Below, piece after piece: positions 1-10,930 of a stretch of DNA of 64,000 nucleotides (the first letter of the stretch is position 1; each line of letters begins with the position of its first letter). This stretch comes from Sthenelais limicola (taxonomy: Eukaryota > Annelida > Polychaeta > Phyllodocida > Sigalionidae). The position numbers and the translations under genes were made by a program. The notes beneath the pieces are model-generated. The model was given only the letters and a program-made list of their open reading frames with translations. It was not told the origin of the DNA and made no database searches. The stretch spans positions 36,902,298 to 36,966,297 of the forward strand of contig OW804097.1 of assembly GCA_942159475.1 (NCBI GenBank), given 5' to 3'.

Positions 1-112
1 TGTTTGGTTAGGTTGAACTGTATTTTGAACTTTATTTTCGCCTGAAATTTGGGTTATTTGAGAGGATTGGTGAAAGTGAATTGTACATTTTCTGAAAACT
101 TGACCCATGTGA
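1..112 (+). mobile_element. MITE family A copy, cut by window start
   Basis: This is the right-hand half of family A in forward orientation, ending in an inverted-repeat end (GTACATTTTCTGAAAA.. then GACCC). The internal words GTTTGGTTAGGTTGAACTG and GAGAGGATTGGTGAA recur in the other copies. The left end lies outside the window. Confidence 0.85.
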
Positions 113-140
113 GAGAAGGAATATTTGGAAGGCTGGACAT

Positions 141-535
141 ATGTGATGTTATTCAGGAAAATAAGTCACAAGTCGCAAAAGATATTTTTTAAAGTGATTT
201 ATTGACAAGATCTCTTTGTTGGAATATTCTTATTTTTAACATATCTAATGTTTCAAGTCGTATGAATCAATGACCTAAATATCAAGACTGAGTATTAAAT
301 ATACCCATGCATTTCTAATTTCATCTTATTGAGTATATTTAGCTTTTTTACTAGTCCACCCAGACATATCACAACAAAAGATTTAAAAAAAAATATATCA
401 AACTTAAAATATAGAAATACTTATTAGCTGTCCTACTGTTTCCTATCATTAGTATCGGCTTGATCTCATCTTGCCAAACATGGTGATATCTCAAAATCCA
501 TTTTTTTGTGACTCGAGACCCATTTCCCATCACAT
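141..535 (+). mobile_element. MITE family B, near full length
   Basis: Family B is about 390-405 bp with ends like TGTGATGTGTTTCAGGAAAA and their inverted complement at the right. This copy starts TGTGATGTTATTCAGG and ends CCCATCACA. TA flanks both sides (acaTA before, TAtgcg after), which fits a TA target duplication. The internal A+T-rich sequence (TTTATTCACAAGATCTC, ATCGGCTTGATCTCATC) is shared with the copies at 2251, 12862 and 25608. No coding capacity. Confidence 0.85.
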
Positions 536-903
536 ATGCGGTTAAAGGTTTAGTTGAGAGATATGGTGATAGGTAAAATGGACGTATTCAACTCTATAAT
601 AGCAATGCATTGCCATAATTCAGTACAATGCTCACCACTTGATATCTAAACGGATAGAGATACGTCGGAACCACAATAAAACAAAAAATCAAACAGGTAC
701 AAATCTTTTCTTAGTACATTTAACTCAGTAGGAACTGTGTATGGACTATATGTTTATGTATTATAGATATATTATCTCAAGAGTAAGACAATCCTGGGGT
801 GCGTTACATAAAGGGAGATACGCAATATTGCGTCTCCAATTGACTAATGTGAGATGCACAATAAAATGTGTGTATTTGTGAAGTGAGTTGCATCCTAAGT
901 TTG
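536..903. other. unassigned A+T-rich stretch
   Basis: I see no gene or recognisable repeat here. Confidence 0.5.
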
Positions 904-1241
904 TATATTGCGTCTCCACTAGGAATTGCATCCCAACTCAATATTGCGTCTCAACTCAATATTGCGTCTCAACTCAATATTGCGTCCCAACGCAACATTG
1001 CGTCCCAACTCAACATTGCATCCCAACTCAACATTGCGTCTCAACTCAATATTGCGTCTCAACTCAATATTGCGTCCCAACTCAACATTGCGTCCCAACT
1101 CAATATTGCGTCCCAACTCAATATTGCGTCCCAACTCAACATTGCGTCCCAACTCAACATTGCATCCCAACTCAACATTGCGTCCCAACTCAATATTGCG
1201 TCTCAACTACACATTGCGTCTCCACCCAATATTGCATACCA
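904..1241. repeat. 18-bp minisatellite
   Basis: About 18 tandem units of an 18-bp repeat, consensus ATTGCGTCCCAACTCAAT with C/T variants at two positions. The unit is a multiple of 3, so several frames on both strands stay open and read as hexapeptide repeats (NIASQL and others). This is a by-product of the repeat, not evidence for a protein. Confidence 0.95.
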
Positions 1242-1992
1242 ACTGAAAAGAGTCAGAGGGGTCAGGAGGAGAGAAAAGTGTGGGAGTGAGAGCGGGGCAG
1301 GAGAAAGACAGGGGGAGAGAGAGTGAGGAGAGACAGTCGGGAGAGAGAGAGCCATTGCTGCAATTGTCTATTACTGGTAGAATGTTTAGATTTATATATC
1401 TTCAGCACGCCTGGTTAGGTGTGTCTAGGCATATCCTATCATATAAGTAGTATACTATATGTAGTATGCTGTTGTTTTCTTCTTTCCTCATCGGTCATTT
1501 ATACTTCATTTATTTGCATCGCAAATTCATTTATTTGCATAACACCAACACTCGGCTGTAATAGCCTGAGTGGCAAGTGTATTGATCCTTATTTCTAAGA
1601 CTTTCCTTATGATTATATCAAGTTAATGACCGACTTCTGATACTCAATGCCTTTTGTAATGCGGGACTTGGGGCAGATGAAAATCCCAATTTGGGGATCC
1701 TGTATCCCAAGTATAAAATAAATCCTAAAAAAAGAAGTGAAAATCATACAGAAATGTGGAAGTTGTTCCATGCTCGTGGTCCGTAGCCTAGGGTTGTTTT
1801 GCCATATTCATCCATCTAGATTTCATTACATAAAATAATCATATCATGAGCAACGTCCCCCTTTATGAGATTATTGCTGAATGCATCTGTTGTACTTAGA
1901 GATACACGTATAGAGCTGCTAGGATCCATACGTCTTTGGTGTCATTAAGTACAACGATGGGCAGTGGTCTGACCCTGTCATACTGCTGAAGA
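1242..1992. other. unassigned stretch
   Basis: It starts with a short purine-rich GGAGAGAGAG-type tract (about 1250-1350). Nothing else is recognisable. Confidence 0.5.
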
Positions 1993-2210
1993 GGTCAGAT
2001 TTTCGGTAAATGTACAATTACCAGCTCTACACATTTAGTAAATTCTCCTAAATCAGCCTGAAAAATGATGAATACTGGGTATATTTGGTATCACATTGAT
2101 TTAAAGTATCTGTTCTGTTATGTTAATTTTGAGGCTTATTTTTGTCTTAAATATGTTTTAATTGAGAGGATTGGTGAAGGCGAATTGTACATTTTCATGA
2201 AATCTGACCC
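1993..2210 (+). mobile_element. MITE family A, forward copy
   Basis: Nearly full-length copy. The left end is GGTCAGATTTTCGGTAAATG and the right end GTACATTTTCATGAAATC then TGACCCATA. The family consensus is about 236 bp, with left words CAGCTCTACACATTTAG and TTCTGCTAAATTAGGCTG and right words TTGGGTTATTTGAGAGG and ATTGGTGAAGG. Better copies are flanked by TA. Confidence 0.9.
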
Positions 2211-2250
2211 ATATAGTACCTGACCTTGCTGGAGAGGAAAGTATACCATT

Positions 2251-2641
2251 TGTGATGTGTTCCAGGAAAATGAGTCACAAGTCGCAAAATTGATATTTTT
2301 GTGTTGAGTGTTTTATTCACAAGATATCGTTATCGAAATGTTTTCATAGTAGGGTTGCTTAACGCTGGTTGAAGCATAAATCGACTTACCAAAGTTCAAG
2401 ACGTACTGTATTAAATATATCCATGCATTTCTAAGGTTATCATATAGGGTATTATTTAGCTACTTTACTAGTAAATATCCACCCAGAAATATTTCAAAAT
2501 TCTTTTTCAAAAGAAATATCTTAAACTTAAAATATAGAAATAATCATTAGATGTCCAACTGTTTACTATCATAGGAATCGGCTCGATCTCAACTTTTCAA
2601 ACATGATCATATCTCAAAATCCATTTTTTGAAACATCACAT
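2251..2641 (+). mobile_element. MITE family B, near full length
   Basis: Starts TGTGATGTGTTCCAGGAAAA, ends AAACATCACAT. The interior matches the 141 and 12862 copies, and it lies 40 bp after a family A copy. Non-coding. Confidence 0.85.
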
Positions 2642-2739
2642 TTAAAATCTCCATTCCCGGGGGTTGCTCAGTGTATGGTGCATTAGGGTTTTCTCTTTTA
2701 GCTTTTATTGGATAACCCTCACTAGACAACAAACACGTT

Positions 2740-2972
2740 GGTCAAGTTTTCAGAAAATGTACAATTCACCTTCACCAATCCTCTCAAATAGCCCAATTTC
2801 AGACGAAAATCAGGTTCAAAATAAAGTTCAACATAACCGGACAAATTTATTGAATAAATACAATACAGAATACACTCAGATATACTCAGTATTTATCATT
2901 TTTCACTCTAGATTAACAGAATTTGAGAGTTGTGTAGAACTATAGATTGAGCATTTTCTGAAAATCTGACCC
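2740..2972 (-). mobile_element. MITE family A, reverse copy
   Basis: GGTCAAGTTTTCAGAAAATG at the left and CATTTTCTGAAAATCTGACC at the right, with the interior in reverse order (TTCACCAATCCTCTCAAAT near the left end). Confidence 0.9.
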
Positions 2973-4378
2973 TAATATGCATTAGCCGCGAGAACCCGGC
3001 TCTGATTCAGCAAACACTGATCCAGAGCCGCGCTCCGCATATATAAATAAAGCACGGCAATTTCTTGAAACATACATTTAACTCATCTCATGAATCCATT
3101 CTTTTCAGAAAATAACCCAGGCTTCTGTTGAATAGAAACACTTTCATGTTGTCATTACATTGTAGCAAAACCTTTTGAAAAGGATATCTATTTTGTGCAA
3201 TATTTAGGTGGAAATTTAGGGGGGAAACTTTAGAATGCCCTGTACGAACTCTGAAAAAAAAGCCCCCTTCTCAGACCCTACCGCCCTTAACGGGTTCATA
3301 TTGTGCACCATTTCTCTCCTTGCCCCATTAGTTTGTATGTATGTATGTATGTATGTATATTGATTATTTCCGAAAACAGTACATAGTAATAAATATAAGA
3401 TAGAAATGGGTTTGCCCTCTTCAGTGGCAGCAATAGCTCTTCCAGAGTTTCCCTGACACAAAGACCGGAGAGTATACTGACAAGCAATACACAATATATG
3501 ATCCTACTGGAATCTGGGGTATCTCTGAAGATTATTTTAGCTAGTTCAGTGGACCTGATCAATCATGTTACTGGCACATTTACTTCATTATATGCACAGA
3601 GATGCAACCATCCTTCTCTCTATCCAGAATTCATTCCCATCCGGAGCGTCACCTTTAAGAGGAGTTGTGAGGAATGGGGTGCTTCAGTTATAATCCATTT
3701 CACAAAGATCACAAATGTGGTTGGGTTAGTTCATACAAGGAGGTGCTCAGCTGTCAAAGGGTAGACATTCCTAAACTCCTTGCTGTTCCTCCTGGGTGTG
3801 AGCAACCAGAGATAACCTCCCACCAAACACTGGACTCAACCCATGCCCCCATGTATGTGCGGCAAACCTTAATGATCCTATTAAGCATTGCATATTCTAA
3901 TTTATTCATCTTGTATTTAATAATTGGTGGGAAAGGAAACATTGGAGGAAAACCTTCAGCAGCAGGGAGGAGTGGTGTAAAGTATTAAAGCAGTTGGAGG
4001 TAGAATGTGTTAATGGAATTTTAAGACGGCTATATCATAGCTGTCCTGGAGGGAGATATTTCCCCCGTAGTCTTTGATAGGGACTCGATGAGTGGGCCTC
4101 TCCATCACTGTCACTAGAAGAACTTGAAGGTTATTCTCGAGGTTCCATGTACAACGAGTGGCCCAAACAACCCCATTAAATACAGGCAGCGAGAACCCTG
4201 ATATTTCAATTGGGGTGGAATGATATATAGATACTATCTGTTGTGTTAAATAGTTAATTAGATAACTACTTAACACAAGCATATATACTTTTCAAAAACT
4301 ATATAAATTTATTGATAATATTGTGTGATATTTCGTTATTTCGGAGATAAACCGAAACAATTTGTCAAAGCCGCTATT
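2973..4378. other. unassigned, with a GTAT microsatellite
   Basis: The only clear feature is a (GTAT)n microsatellite at about 3334-3358. Short open frames at 3216-3988 overlap one another on both strands and lack splice or homology support, so none is called. Confidence 0.5.
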
Positions 4379-4620
4379 TGGTTGAAATCACCAGAAAGTG
4401 TACAATTCGCCTTCACCAATCCTCTCAAATAACCCAAATTTCAGACGAAAATAAAGTTCAAAATACAGTTCAACCGGACCAAAAAGACTGCTACAATCAA
4501 TACAATGCAACATATCCTCGAATTTACCCAGCATTGACCAGGTTGCAGCCTAATGTAGCAGATTTAACTCAAATTTAATGTGTACAACTGCCAATTGTAC
4601 ATTTTCTGAAAATGTGACCC
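4379..4620 (-). mobile_element. MITE family A, reverse copy
   Basis: GGTTGAAATCACCAGAAAG left end, family interior in reverse, and CATTTTCTGAAAATGTGACC right end. Confidence 0.88.
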
Positions 4621-5578
4621 ATGTAGTTCAAACCCAGCTCTCCTGGGAGCCTCTGAATTGCCACCCAGTGCCACACCGCTCCTGTCCTGCATGTAGTTCA
4701 TTATTCATATATATATGTAATGTTGATAGGACGTTGATGTCTATCAGAAACAGTACCGAAAGTGTTACATTTTACTTAATTATGAACGCTAATGGAAACG
4801 AGGTGTTCCTCGTAATGTGAAAAAAATCATCATTTAATACCTTTGGGGCATGGTTATATTGATATATTCATAGAGGCCTGATGTTTCGCACAGGGAACGG
4901 CTACTCCCTTTTTTAAAAAAATATTTTAGGCTACAGCTACGCGTTAGTTATTTACCTTTAACTCGATTCTAAGGACATTATTCCTGCCAAAAAAAACTTT
5001 CAAAATATGTCTTATTGTAATGCAGAAAATAACAGGTCGAACATATGAGTGTATAGTAATGCCCTGCTAGGTAGGAAGAGACCTACATGCACTTCAAATT
5101 CAAGATGCATTATAAGCTGTGGAAGATCCTGAAATGAAATGACTATCTTTGAGATAAACACTCTAAACCTATACTATCATATGTTCTGGAGAAACGATTT
5201 AAATGAAGAAAAACTGATAAAAAGTACCAAATTCGTTATCGGTTTTTGATCTGCATACCACTGCATGAGTGGCCTGTAAATGCCCATTCAAGACAGGAGG
5301 GGTAGTGGAGAACCCCTAGTCACATACATGCACAGGATCTATTTTTATATAGTTTGGATCCAAAGAAGCAAGGTTTATAGAAATAGGCTTTACAGGTTCT
5401 AATAGGCAATCGAGGTATTGGTCACAGTTAGAAACAAACAAACATAACCATCATTTGGGTGTATGCTTCATTAAGCAATGAGCCACTACCAGTAGGGACA
5501 TAATTGTAGACATGTATAAATGATGGTCTGATGATTGCCACTTAAGATTCAATCAACAAGTCTAATACTTAGACACTT
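4621..5578. other. unassigned stretch
   Basis: A+T-rich sequence without recognisable gene or repeat. Confidence 0.45.
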
Positions 5579-5803
5579 GGGTCCTGTTGTATAAGCTAAG
5601 GAGAGCCATATTCTTATGGCAATATCTTCCCCTGCAGGGAGGAAAAACATTCCTCATATATGTGAAATTCCCAGCTTTTAGGAGGAGCCTATGTATACAA
5701 TCAATGATGGGTAGGGGAAGCTGCATGGGTAACCAGGGAGGAGTGAACCTCTTCCATTGGAGAGAACATAGGCAAGAATCACAACACTTGTACAACAGGC
5801 CCC
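5579..5803. mobile_element. 225-bp inverted-repeat element
   Basis: The ends are imperfect inverted repeats: GGGTCCTGTTGTATAAG at the left and CTTGTACAACAGGCCCC at the right. The subterminal sequence AACATAGGCAAGAATCAC recurs at about 59564-59582, so the family is dispersed. No clear target duplication and no coding capacity. Confidence 0.7.
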
Positions 5804-6283
5804 TGCTGCAATACCTTATAGCCTATGTGGTAATGACATAATTTACAACGAAAATAACAAACATCTGTTTAAAATGTGAAACGGAACTCCACAAAATGCA
5901 CACTATGCTAACAAGGTCAACTGAGATCATTAGCATAAAGTGCGCCCTCATTTCCAATATATGACGTATGCTAACAAGGGGGTAATCCCTGTGAAATCTC
6001 TGGTTGACAGACGATCCAATGGACGTCCATTCGGTGCGCACGGATTGAAGAATGCACCACTTTTTTTGTTATTTACATGCTTTTAATGGATTCGGAATTC
6101 TTAGATATTCAAGGACATGTTTGGGTTTATCATATACTTGGTGTATGTGGCAAAAGGAAAAATTGCGCAGATTTGCGCATGCATCTAGCTGATAGTGCAT
6201 TTTTAAATACAAGTAAAGAATTACTCGAGTTCGATATTGTTTCTGTAATATTACCGCAAAGTCGGGATTCATGGAAATCAGAA

Positions 6284-6315
6284 GCAATTGTACATTTCTA
6301 GGCGACCTGACCCAT
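6284..6315 (+). mobile_element. MITE family A end fragment
   Basis: Only the right terminal region is recognisable (CAATTGTACATTTCTAGG then CTGACCCATA). Confidence 0.5.
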
Positions 6316-6555
6316 ATGTAAGTAGTATATTTTCTGGCAAATGGTAATCTCTTTAGCAAGGACTTGGTAGTGAAGTACCTGGGTAGAGGGTCATCATAAG
6401 CGTATAAGTAAATCTCTCGTAAAACTTTCGTACATTCTTTGGTGTTGGGTGTAATTCTTCCCTTTTCTATTATGTTTCCTTTGAATGATCGTGTATCTGT
6501 GACTAGACCTCAACAAAGAAAGTGACATGGGGTCATATAAGGGGTCATCCTGGGG

Positions 6556-7026
6556 TTACATAACTCCAGATGTCAAGCCAACTGGCACTTTTTTAAGGTT
6601 TCCCCCGCCGAAGGCGGTACGAGCGCCGAAGGCGCTCGTACTGGGAAACCTTATATAGGTTCCAGATTTTGCCGCCTGTTCTTTGCGCGTCCGCGTTGCC
6701 CCCTTATAAGGAAAACCCGACTCCGCCGGTTCCCACCTGAATTTTCGACGCACTTGCGTACACATCCCGGTGATTTTACACTCCCGCAATTTGATAAAAA
6801 TCACTATTTCTAGTCGAAATACGTTGCCAAGATGTTGAAATTCAGAAATAACATGCTTTGCTACCCCTAAATATGTGCCTATATCAAGTTCAGCCTTTAA
6901 ATGAGGCAGATATGAGAGAAGGTTTTCAGTTACATAAGTAAACAATAAAAAAGCTTGCTGACGATTGTACATTTCAACTGACAAAAATCCGATCGTCGAG
7001 CAAAACTGGCTTGTGTAATATGGCAT
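6556..7026 (-). pseudogene. relic coding segment, unknown family (copy 1)
   Basis: A 156-codon open frame whose middle (SYLPHLKAELD ... GVAKHVISEFQ ... NVFRLEIVIFI) aligns without gaps to the frame at 7116-7421 (SYLPYLNTNVD ... GVEKHALSEFK ... NGFRVEIAFFI). Roughly half the residues are identical and many others are similar. Gap-free amino-acid alignment of diverged DNA suggests both descend from a protein-coding sequence. The C-terminal third runs through the branched hairpin at 6595-6652 and is unlikely to be part of the original protein. I do not recognise the family. Confidence 0.4.
6595..6652. other. branched hairpin (three-way junction)
   Basis: An outer 10-bp stem (AAGGTTTCCC with GGGAAACCTT) encloses two perfect hairpins with GAA loops: CCGCC-GAA-GGCGG and TACGAGCGCC-GAA-GGCGCTCGTA. 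It is GC-rich in an A+T-rich setting. Confidence 0.9.
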
Positions 7027-7115
7027 TCTAAGACATTAATATATACAATAATTGCCTAACCCTATACACCATCAGAAAGAGAAATGTCTAAGCTTGCATT
7101 TGGTGGGAATCATAT

Positions 7116-7421
7116 TTATATATCACTGTTATCGATATCTATATCGATCATGACAGACCATTGCAAACTAGGTTTTAGCCAGAGTCCATTATTGCGTCGT
7201 AGCCGGCATATCGCGGGGACATTACGCTCCCGCGTAGCAATAAAAAACGCTATTTCTACTCGAAATCCATTACCATTATGTTTAAATTCTGAAAGAGCAT
7301 GCTTTTCTACCCCCATGTATTTAATTTTATCAACATTTGTATTCAAATAAGGAAGATATGAAGGAAACTCTAGCCTACAGTTAGATGTCGGGGAAAGTAT
7401 ATTGATGCCGATGCCGGCCAC
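7116..7421 (-). pseudogene. relic coding segment, unknown family (copy 2)
   Basis: A 101-codon open frame paralogous to the one at 6556-7026 and in the same orientation, about 440 bp away. The shared block ends in a C-x3-RR element (CRLRR here, CTQVRR in the other). No signal peptide or membrane segment is apparent. It could be two exons of one duplicated gene or two copies of an old transposon-encoded segment. Confidence 0.4.
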
Positions 7422-7679
7422 AACGTAATAACGTACTTCTCATTTGTGGGGCGTTAGTAACGCGCGTTGTACCTCAGAGTCCTTGACAACGCTTTTTCCC
7501 GCGTGGAGTGGGGCTGGGGAGAAGAGTGGAAATCAATTGTGGAAGGGGAGGGGAAGGAGTCAATTTTGTTGAGATCTAGGACTATAATAGAATAAGGGGA
7601 TTCGGGGGAAACCATTGTTTCCTTGGTCACAGCCAAAATTTCTTGTTATGACAACGTTTATTTCCGGGGATACGTACAA

Positions 7680-7917
7680 GGGTGAAATCGTCAGGAAATG
7701 TACAATTTTCCTATACAAATCTTCTCAAATAAACAAAATTTAAGTGAAGAATTAGGTTCAAAATACAGTTGAAGTTAACCAAACAGATTCTTTGAAACAA
7801 GGCAATATCAAATATGCACAAATATACCTAATATTGACCATTTTACAGTCTAATCTCAGCAGAATTTACAAGTGTGTAGATCTACCGACTTTACATTTTT
7901 CTGACGATCTGACTCTC
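7680..7917 (-). mobile_element. MITE family A, reverse copy
   Basis: GGGTGAAATCGTCAGGAAATG left end, CATTTTTCTGACGATCTGAC right end, diverged interior in reverse orientation. Confidence 0.85.
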
Positions 7918-8188
7918 ATATAGATAATAATAATAGGGTCAGAGTAGCCATGCATGATGCAATGCATATCTCTCGTATTAAAACATATTTTCCGGGAGAA
8001 ATATAAATTCTGTTGGGTTGTGTTGTGTTCCGAACTAGTCATGGAACATGGAATGGAGGGCACAACCCTGTCACAATATGGCCCAAAGGGAAGTCAGTAT
8101 AATAAGATGAATAGCTTTGAACATGGTCCTGCATGGTTAGGGTTGACATCTGAACACAGCCCTGTAAGATGGCGTGCATCAGCGGCCA

Positions 8189-8345
8189 ATGAGATGTGTA
8201 TTAGGTAAATGAGTCACAAGTGGCAACAAATTGATGTTGAGATATCATCATATTTGGACGGATGAGATCAAGCCGATTCCAATGATAGTAAACATAAAAG
8301 ACTTTTAGAAGTGTTTCTAGTTTTTATGGTTGATATATATTCATG
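8189..8345. mobile_element. MITE family B, rearranged fragment
   Basis: A family B left end (GATGTGTATTAGGTAAATGA then CACAAGTGGC) is followed directly by right-half sequence in inverted order (GATATCATCATATTTGGACG, GATGAGATCAAGCCGATTCC). It is an internally deleted, partly folded copy. Confidence 0.65.
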
Positions 8346-8474
8346 TTTGAGGTTTGCCATTATTAATTAGTATGTTCGGTATCTCAGTTTTCATCGTTGT
8401 ACTACTTTCCACTTAAAACCCTTTTTCAAAACACGCCGCGGGACTATAGGGGTTATAACCCAAGAGTTATATTA

Positions 8475-8708
8475 GGGTCAGATTTTCAGAAAATATACAA
8501 TTCAACTTCACCAATCCTCTCAAATAACCCAAATTTCAGACGAAAATAAAGTTCAAAATACAGATCAACCTAACCAAACTGATTGCTAGAATCAATGCAA
8601 TGCCGAATATACCCGAATTTACCTAGTATTGACCAAATTATAGCCTAATTTGGCAGAATTTTCTAAATGTGTACAGCTGCCAACTGTACATTTTCTGCAA
8701 ATCTGACC
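8475..8708 (-). mobile_element. MITE family A, reverse copy
   Basis: GGGTCAGATTTTCAGAAAAT left end, ACATTTTCTGCAAATCTGAC right end, full-length interior. Confidence 0.92.
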
Positions 8709-8939
8709 ATATCATGTGGGTACTGCTACTTGGCGTCGCCTTATGATTAACATCCCATGTAATGTACAACAGTAAATCATTCACACGCTGAGCTGTCATA
8801 ATCCGTCATCAGGTTGTATGTAGTTATCCTACATCAATTATTCTCACCTCACTGTCATTTTCATGGAACACAGGGAACCGGATGACTTCCCCCGACCAAT
8901 TCCCACTCAAATATTTATAGGACGGGCCCTCCAGTATAT

Positions 8940-9015
8940 GGGCCAGATCTTCAGAAACTGTACACTTGACAGCACTACACCTTTAGTAAATTATACTAAA
9001 TTATACTGAACTAGC
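8940..9015 (+). mobile_element. MITE family A, left-end fragment
   Basis: GGGCCAGATCTTCAGAAACT followed by the forward left third of the family. It breaks off where the CTAGCAAAATACCCGTCC polypyrimidine repeat starts. Confidence 0.75.
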
Positions 9016-9410
9016 AAAATACCCGTCCTCCGGACGGTCACCCTCTCTCCCCACACTTCCCCCTCTCCCTCTTTTCCCTCCCCCTCTTCTCTGACTTTCA
9101 TACCTTTTTTTCTCTCCCACCCCATCTCCGATTTTCCCACCCTCTCCCACTCCTCTTCCTCATGTTCCCCCTCCTCGCTTTCTCTCCCTCCTCTCCTTCC
9201 CTTCCCCTATATCCTCTCCCTCCTCTCTTTCCCCCCTCTTCTTTCCCTCCCCCTCCCCCTCTCCTATTCCTACACCCTCTTCTTCACTCTCCCACTCCTC
9301 TGCATGTAGGACGGTCACCCTCTCTCCCCATACTTCCCCCTCTCCCTCTTTTCCTTTCCCTTCTCCTCTGTCTTTCATACCTCTTTTTCTCTCCCAACCC
9401 TATTTTCGAT
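9011..9410. repeat. CTAGCAAAATACCC / polypyrimidine repeat
   Basis: Starts CTAGCAAAATACCCGTCC with a small hairpin (CCGTCC-TCC-GGACGG at 9023-9037), then a long CT-rich tract. A second partial unit begins at about 9302 (GGACGGTCACCCTCTCTCCC). Related units occur at about 10026 and 32368. Open frames in the tract are low-complexity artefacts. It may be a dispersed non-autonomous element; its class is not clear. Confidence 0.75.
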
Positions 9411-9722
9411 TCCGAATTTGTTTGATTATATTTGATGACATAAATTGCACCTTCAAGTATCCAATATCCAATATATACCTAATACACAAACAATGTCATG
9501 AAACCCTAATGAATAGCCCTATATATAATCTACACAGACTATCTGATCTTCTATTATCCTATACAACTTGCCAATGTCACTTTAATATTCCAGAAAATAT
9601 ATATTGAAACCGGGCATTAGGCTAAGGAAAATACTTGAATGCACTTAAAATTGATCCTATTGTTAAAATGCAATTTCTGGCAAACTATTTCCATTGTTGG
9701 AATTCATAAGATTAAGCATTTG

Positions 9723-10025
9723 TAGGTCCCCCTGGACGTAGGTTGTGAGAAATGACGTAGTATCTCACAGGGGCTTTCCCAGGCTATAAATAGAGTGTAG
9801 AAATTGCAATTTAAAAAAGGCTTCAAAATCACATTTCCACCCCAAATACCTTCACAAACTACATTTGACGACATCCAGAGAGGGGGGGGACAGACCTCTA
9901 CAGATGAGTAAAGTGGTTTGTAAAAGAACAAATTCCGAGAACATTCTGGACAAAGAAAACCTTCTTTCTACCATTTCTTTTCTACCTCCTGTCCTAGAAA
10001 TCGCTCTAGCCGTATATTATATGGA
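9723..10025 (+). repeat. 300-bp direct repeat with TATA box, copy 1
   Basis: Begins TAGGTCCCCCTGGACGTAGG and closely matches 10446-10746. It carries a good TATA element (GGCTATAAATAGAGTG at about 9782). About 120 bp downstream, an ATG opens a short frame (MSKVVCKRTNSENILDKEN) that is also present in copy 2 with several amino-acid changes. The ends are not TG...CA, so an LTR is not supported. Confidence 0.85.
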
Positions 10026-10190
10026 CTAGAAAAGTACCCGTCCTCCGGACGGTCCCCCTCTCTCCCCACATTTCCCCCTCTCCCTCTTTTCCCTCCCCCT
10101 CTTCTCTGACTTTCATACCTGTTTTTCTCTCCCAACCCCATCTCCGATTTCCCTTTTATAATGCTCATTTCCCCTTCTGTACATCGCTGT
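10026..10190. repeat. CTAG..ACCCGTCCTCCGGACGG polypyrimidine repeat
   Basis: Same unit as at 9011, including the CCGTCC-TCC-GGACGG hairpin. It directly abuts the end of the 300-bp repeat copy 1. Confidence 0.8.
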
Positions 10191-10232
10191 CATTTAAACC
10201 AAAACCAATTTTTTAATATTTATTTTTTTGTA

Positions 10233-10264
10233 CATGTGATGTGTCACAGGAAAATGAGTCACTC
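10233..10264 (+). mobile_element. MITE family B end fragment
   Basis: GTGATGTGTCACAGGAAAAT then GAGTCAC, a family B left terminus without its body. Confidence 0.6.
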
Positions 10265-10445
10265 CCCCAACCTATTTGAGAGCATCTACTGAAAAATCAC
10301 ATAACTTTACAAAAAAGCCCATATTTCAAATTCTGGGACTTTTCAACTATTTTCCAGGGGGACATGCAGATTCAGAATCTATAATAAACCCAAATTGGAA
10401 AATTTGACCCGGGGGTCCCCTTCTGTTTGGCTGGTCACTTATAGT

Positions 10446-10746
10446 TAGGTCCCCCTGGACGTAGGTTGTGGGAAATGACGTAGTATCTCACAGGGGCTTT
10501 CCCAGGCTATAAATAGAGTGTAGAGATCGCAATTTTAAAAAGGCTTCAAAATCACATTTCCACCCCAAATACCCTCACAAACCACATACGACGACATCCA
10601 GAGAGGGGGGATTGACATCTACAGATGAGTAAAGTAGTTTGTAATTCAACAAATTCCGAGAACATTCCGGACAAAGAAAACCTTCTTTCTACCATTTCTT
10701 TTCTACCTCCTTTCCTAGAAATCGCTCTAGCCGTATATTATATGGA
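10446..10746 (+). repeat. 300-bp direct repeat with TATA box, copy 2
   Basis: Second copy of the 9723 unit in the same orientation 420 bp downstream, with the same TATA element (GGCTATAAATAGAGTG at about 10505) and the same ATG frame. Here the frame runs to 64 codons only because it continues into the family A fragment at 10755. Confidence 0.85.
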
Positions 10747-10754
10747 TGGATACC

Positions 10755-10908
10755 AGGTATATCTGAATATATTTGGGGCTGACTTGATTGAGACAATCTG
10801 TTTGGTTATATTGAACTGAGTTTGAACCTTATTTTTGTCTTGAATTTTGGGTTATTTGAGAGGATTGGTGAAGATGAATTGTACATTTTCAAGCGATTTC
10901 ACCCATAT
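10755..10908 (+). mobile_element. MITE family A, right-half fragment
   Basis: Forward right half (CTGTTTGGTTATATTGAACTG, GAGAGGATTGGTGAAGATG) ending CATTTTCAAGCGATTTCACCC. It abuts the 300-bp repeat. Confidence 0.85.
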
Positions 10909-10930
10909 CTACCTGTTAGTGTCCTGATAT

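Noticed and set aside
904..1241. CRISPR-like array
   Set aside because: Units are contiguous with no unique spacers, and the setting is eukaryotic.
868..1326. Long frames over the 18-bp repeat
   Set aside because: Several overlapping frames on both strands are open only because the unit is a multiple of three without stops.
6069..6359. 96-codon minus-strand frame
   Set aside because: It overlaps another frame on the opposite strand and a MITE end, with no motif.
9160..9425. Pro/Ser-rich and Gly/Glu-rich frames
   Set aside because: They translate a polypyrimidine tract.
9723..10746. Pair of LTRs of a miniature LTR retrotransposon
   Set aside because: The copies lack TG...CA ends, and no primer-binding site or polypurine tract was seen between them.
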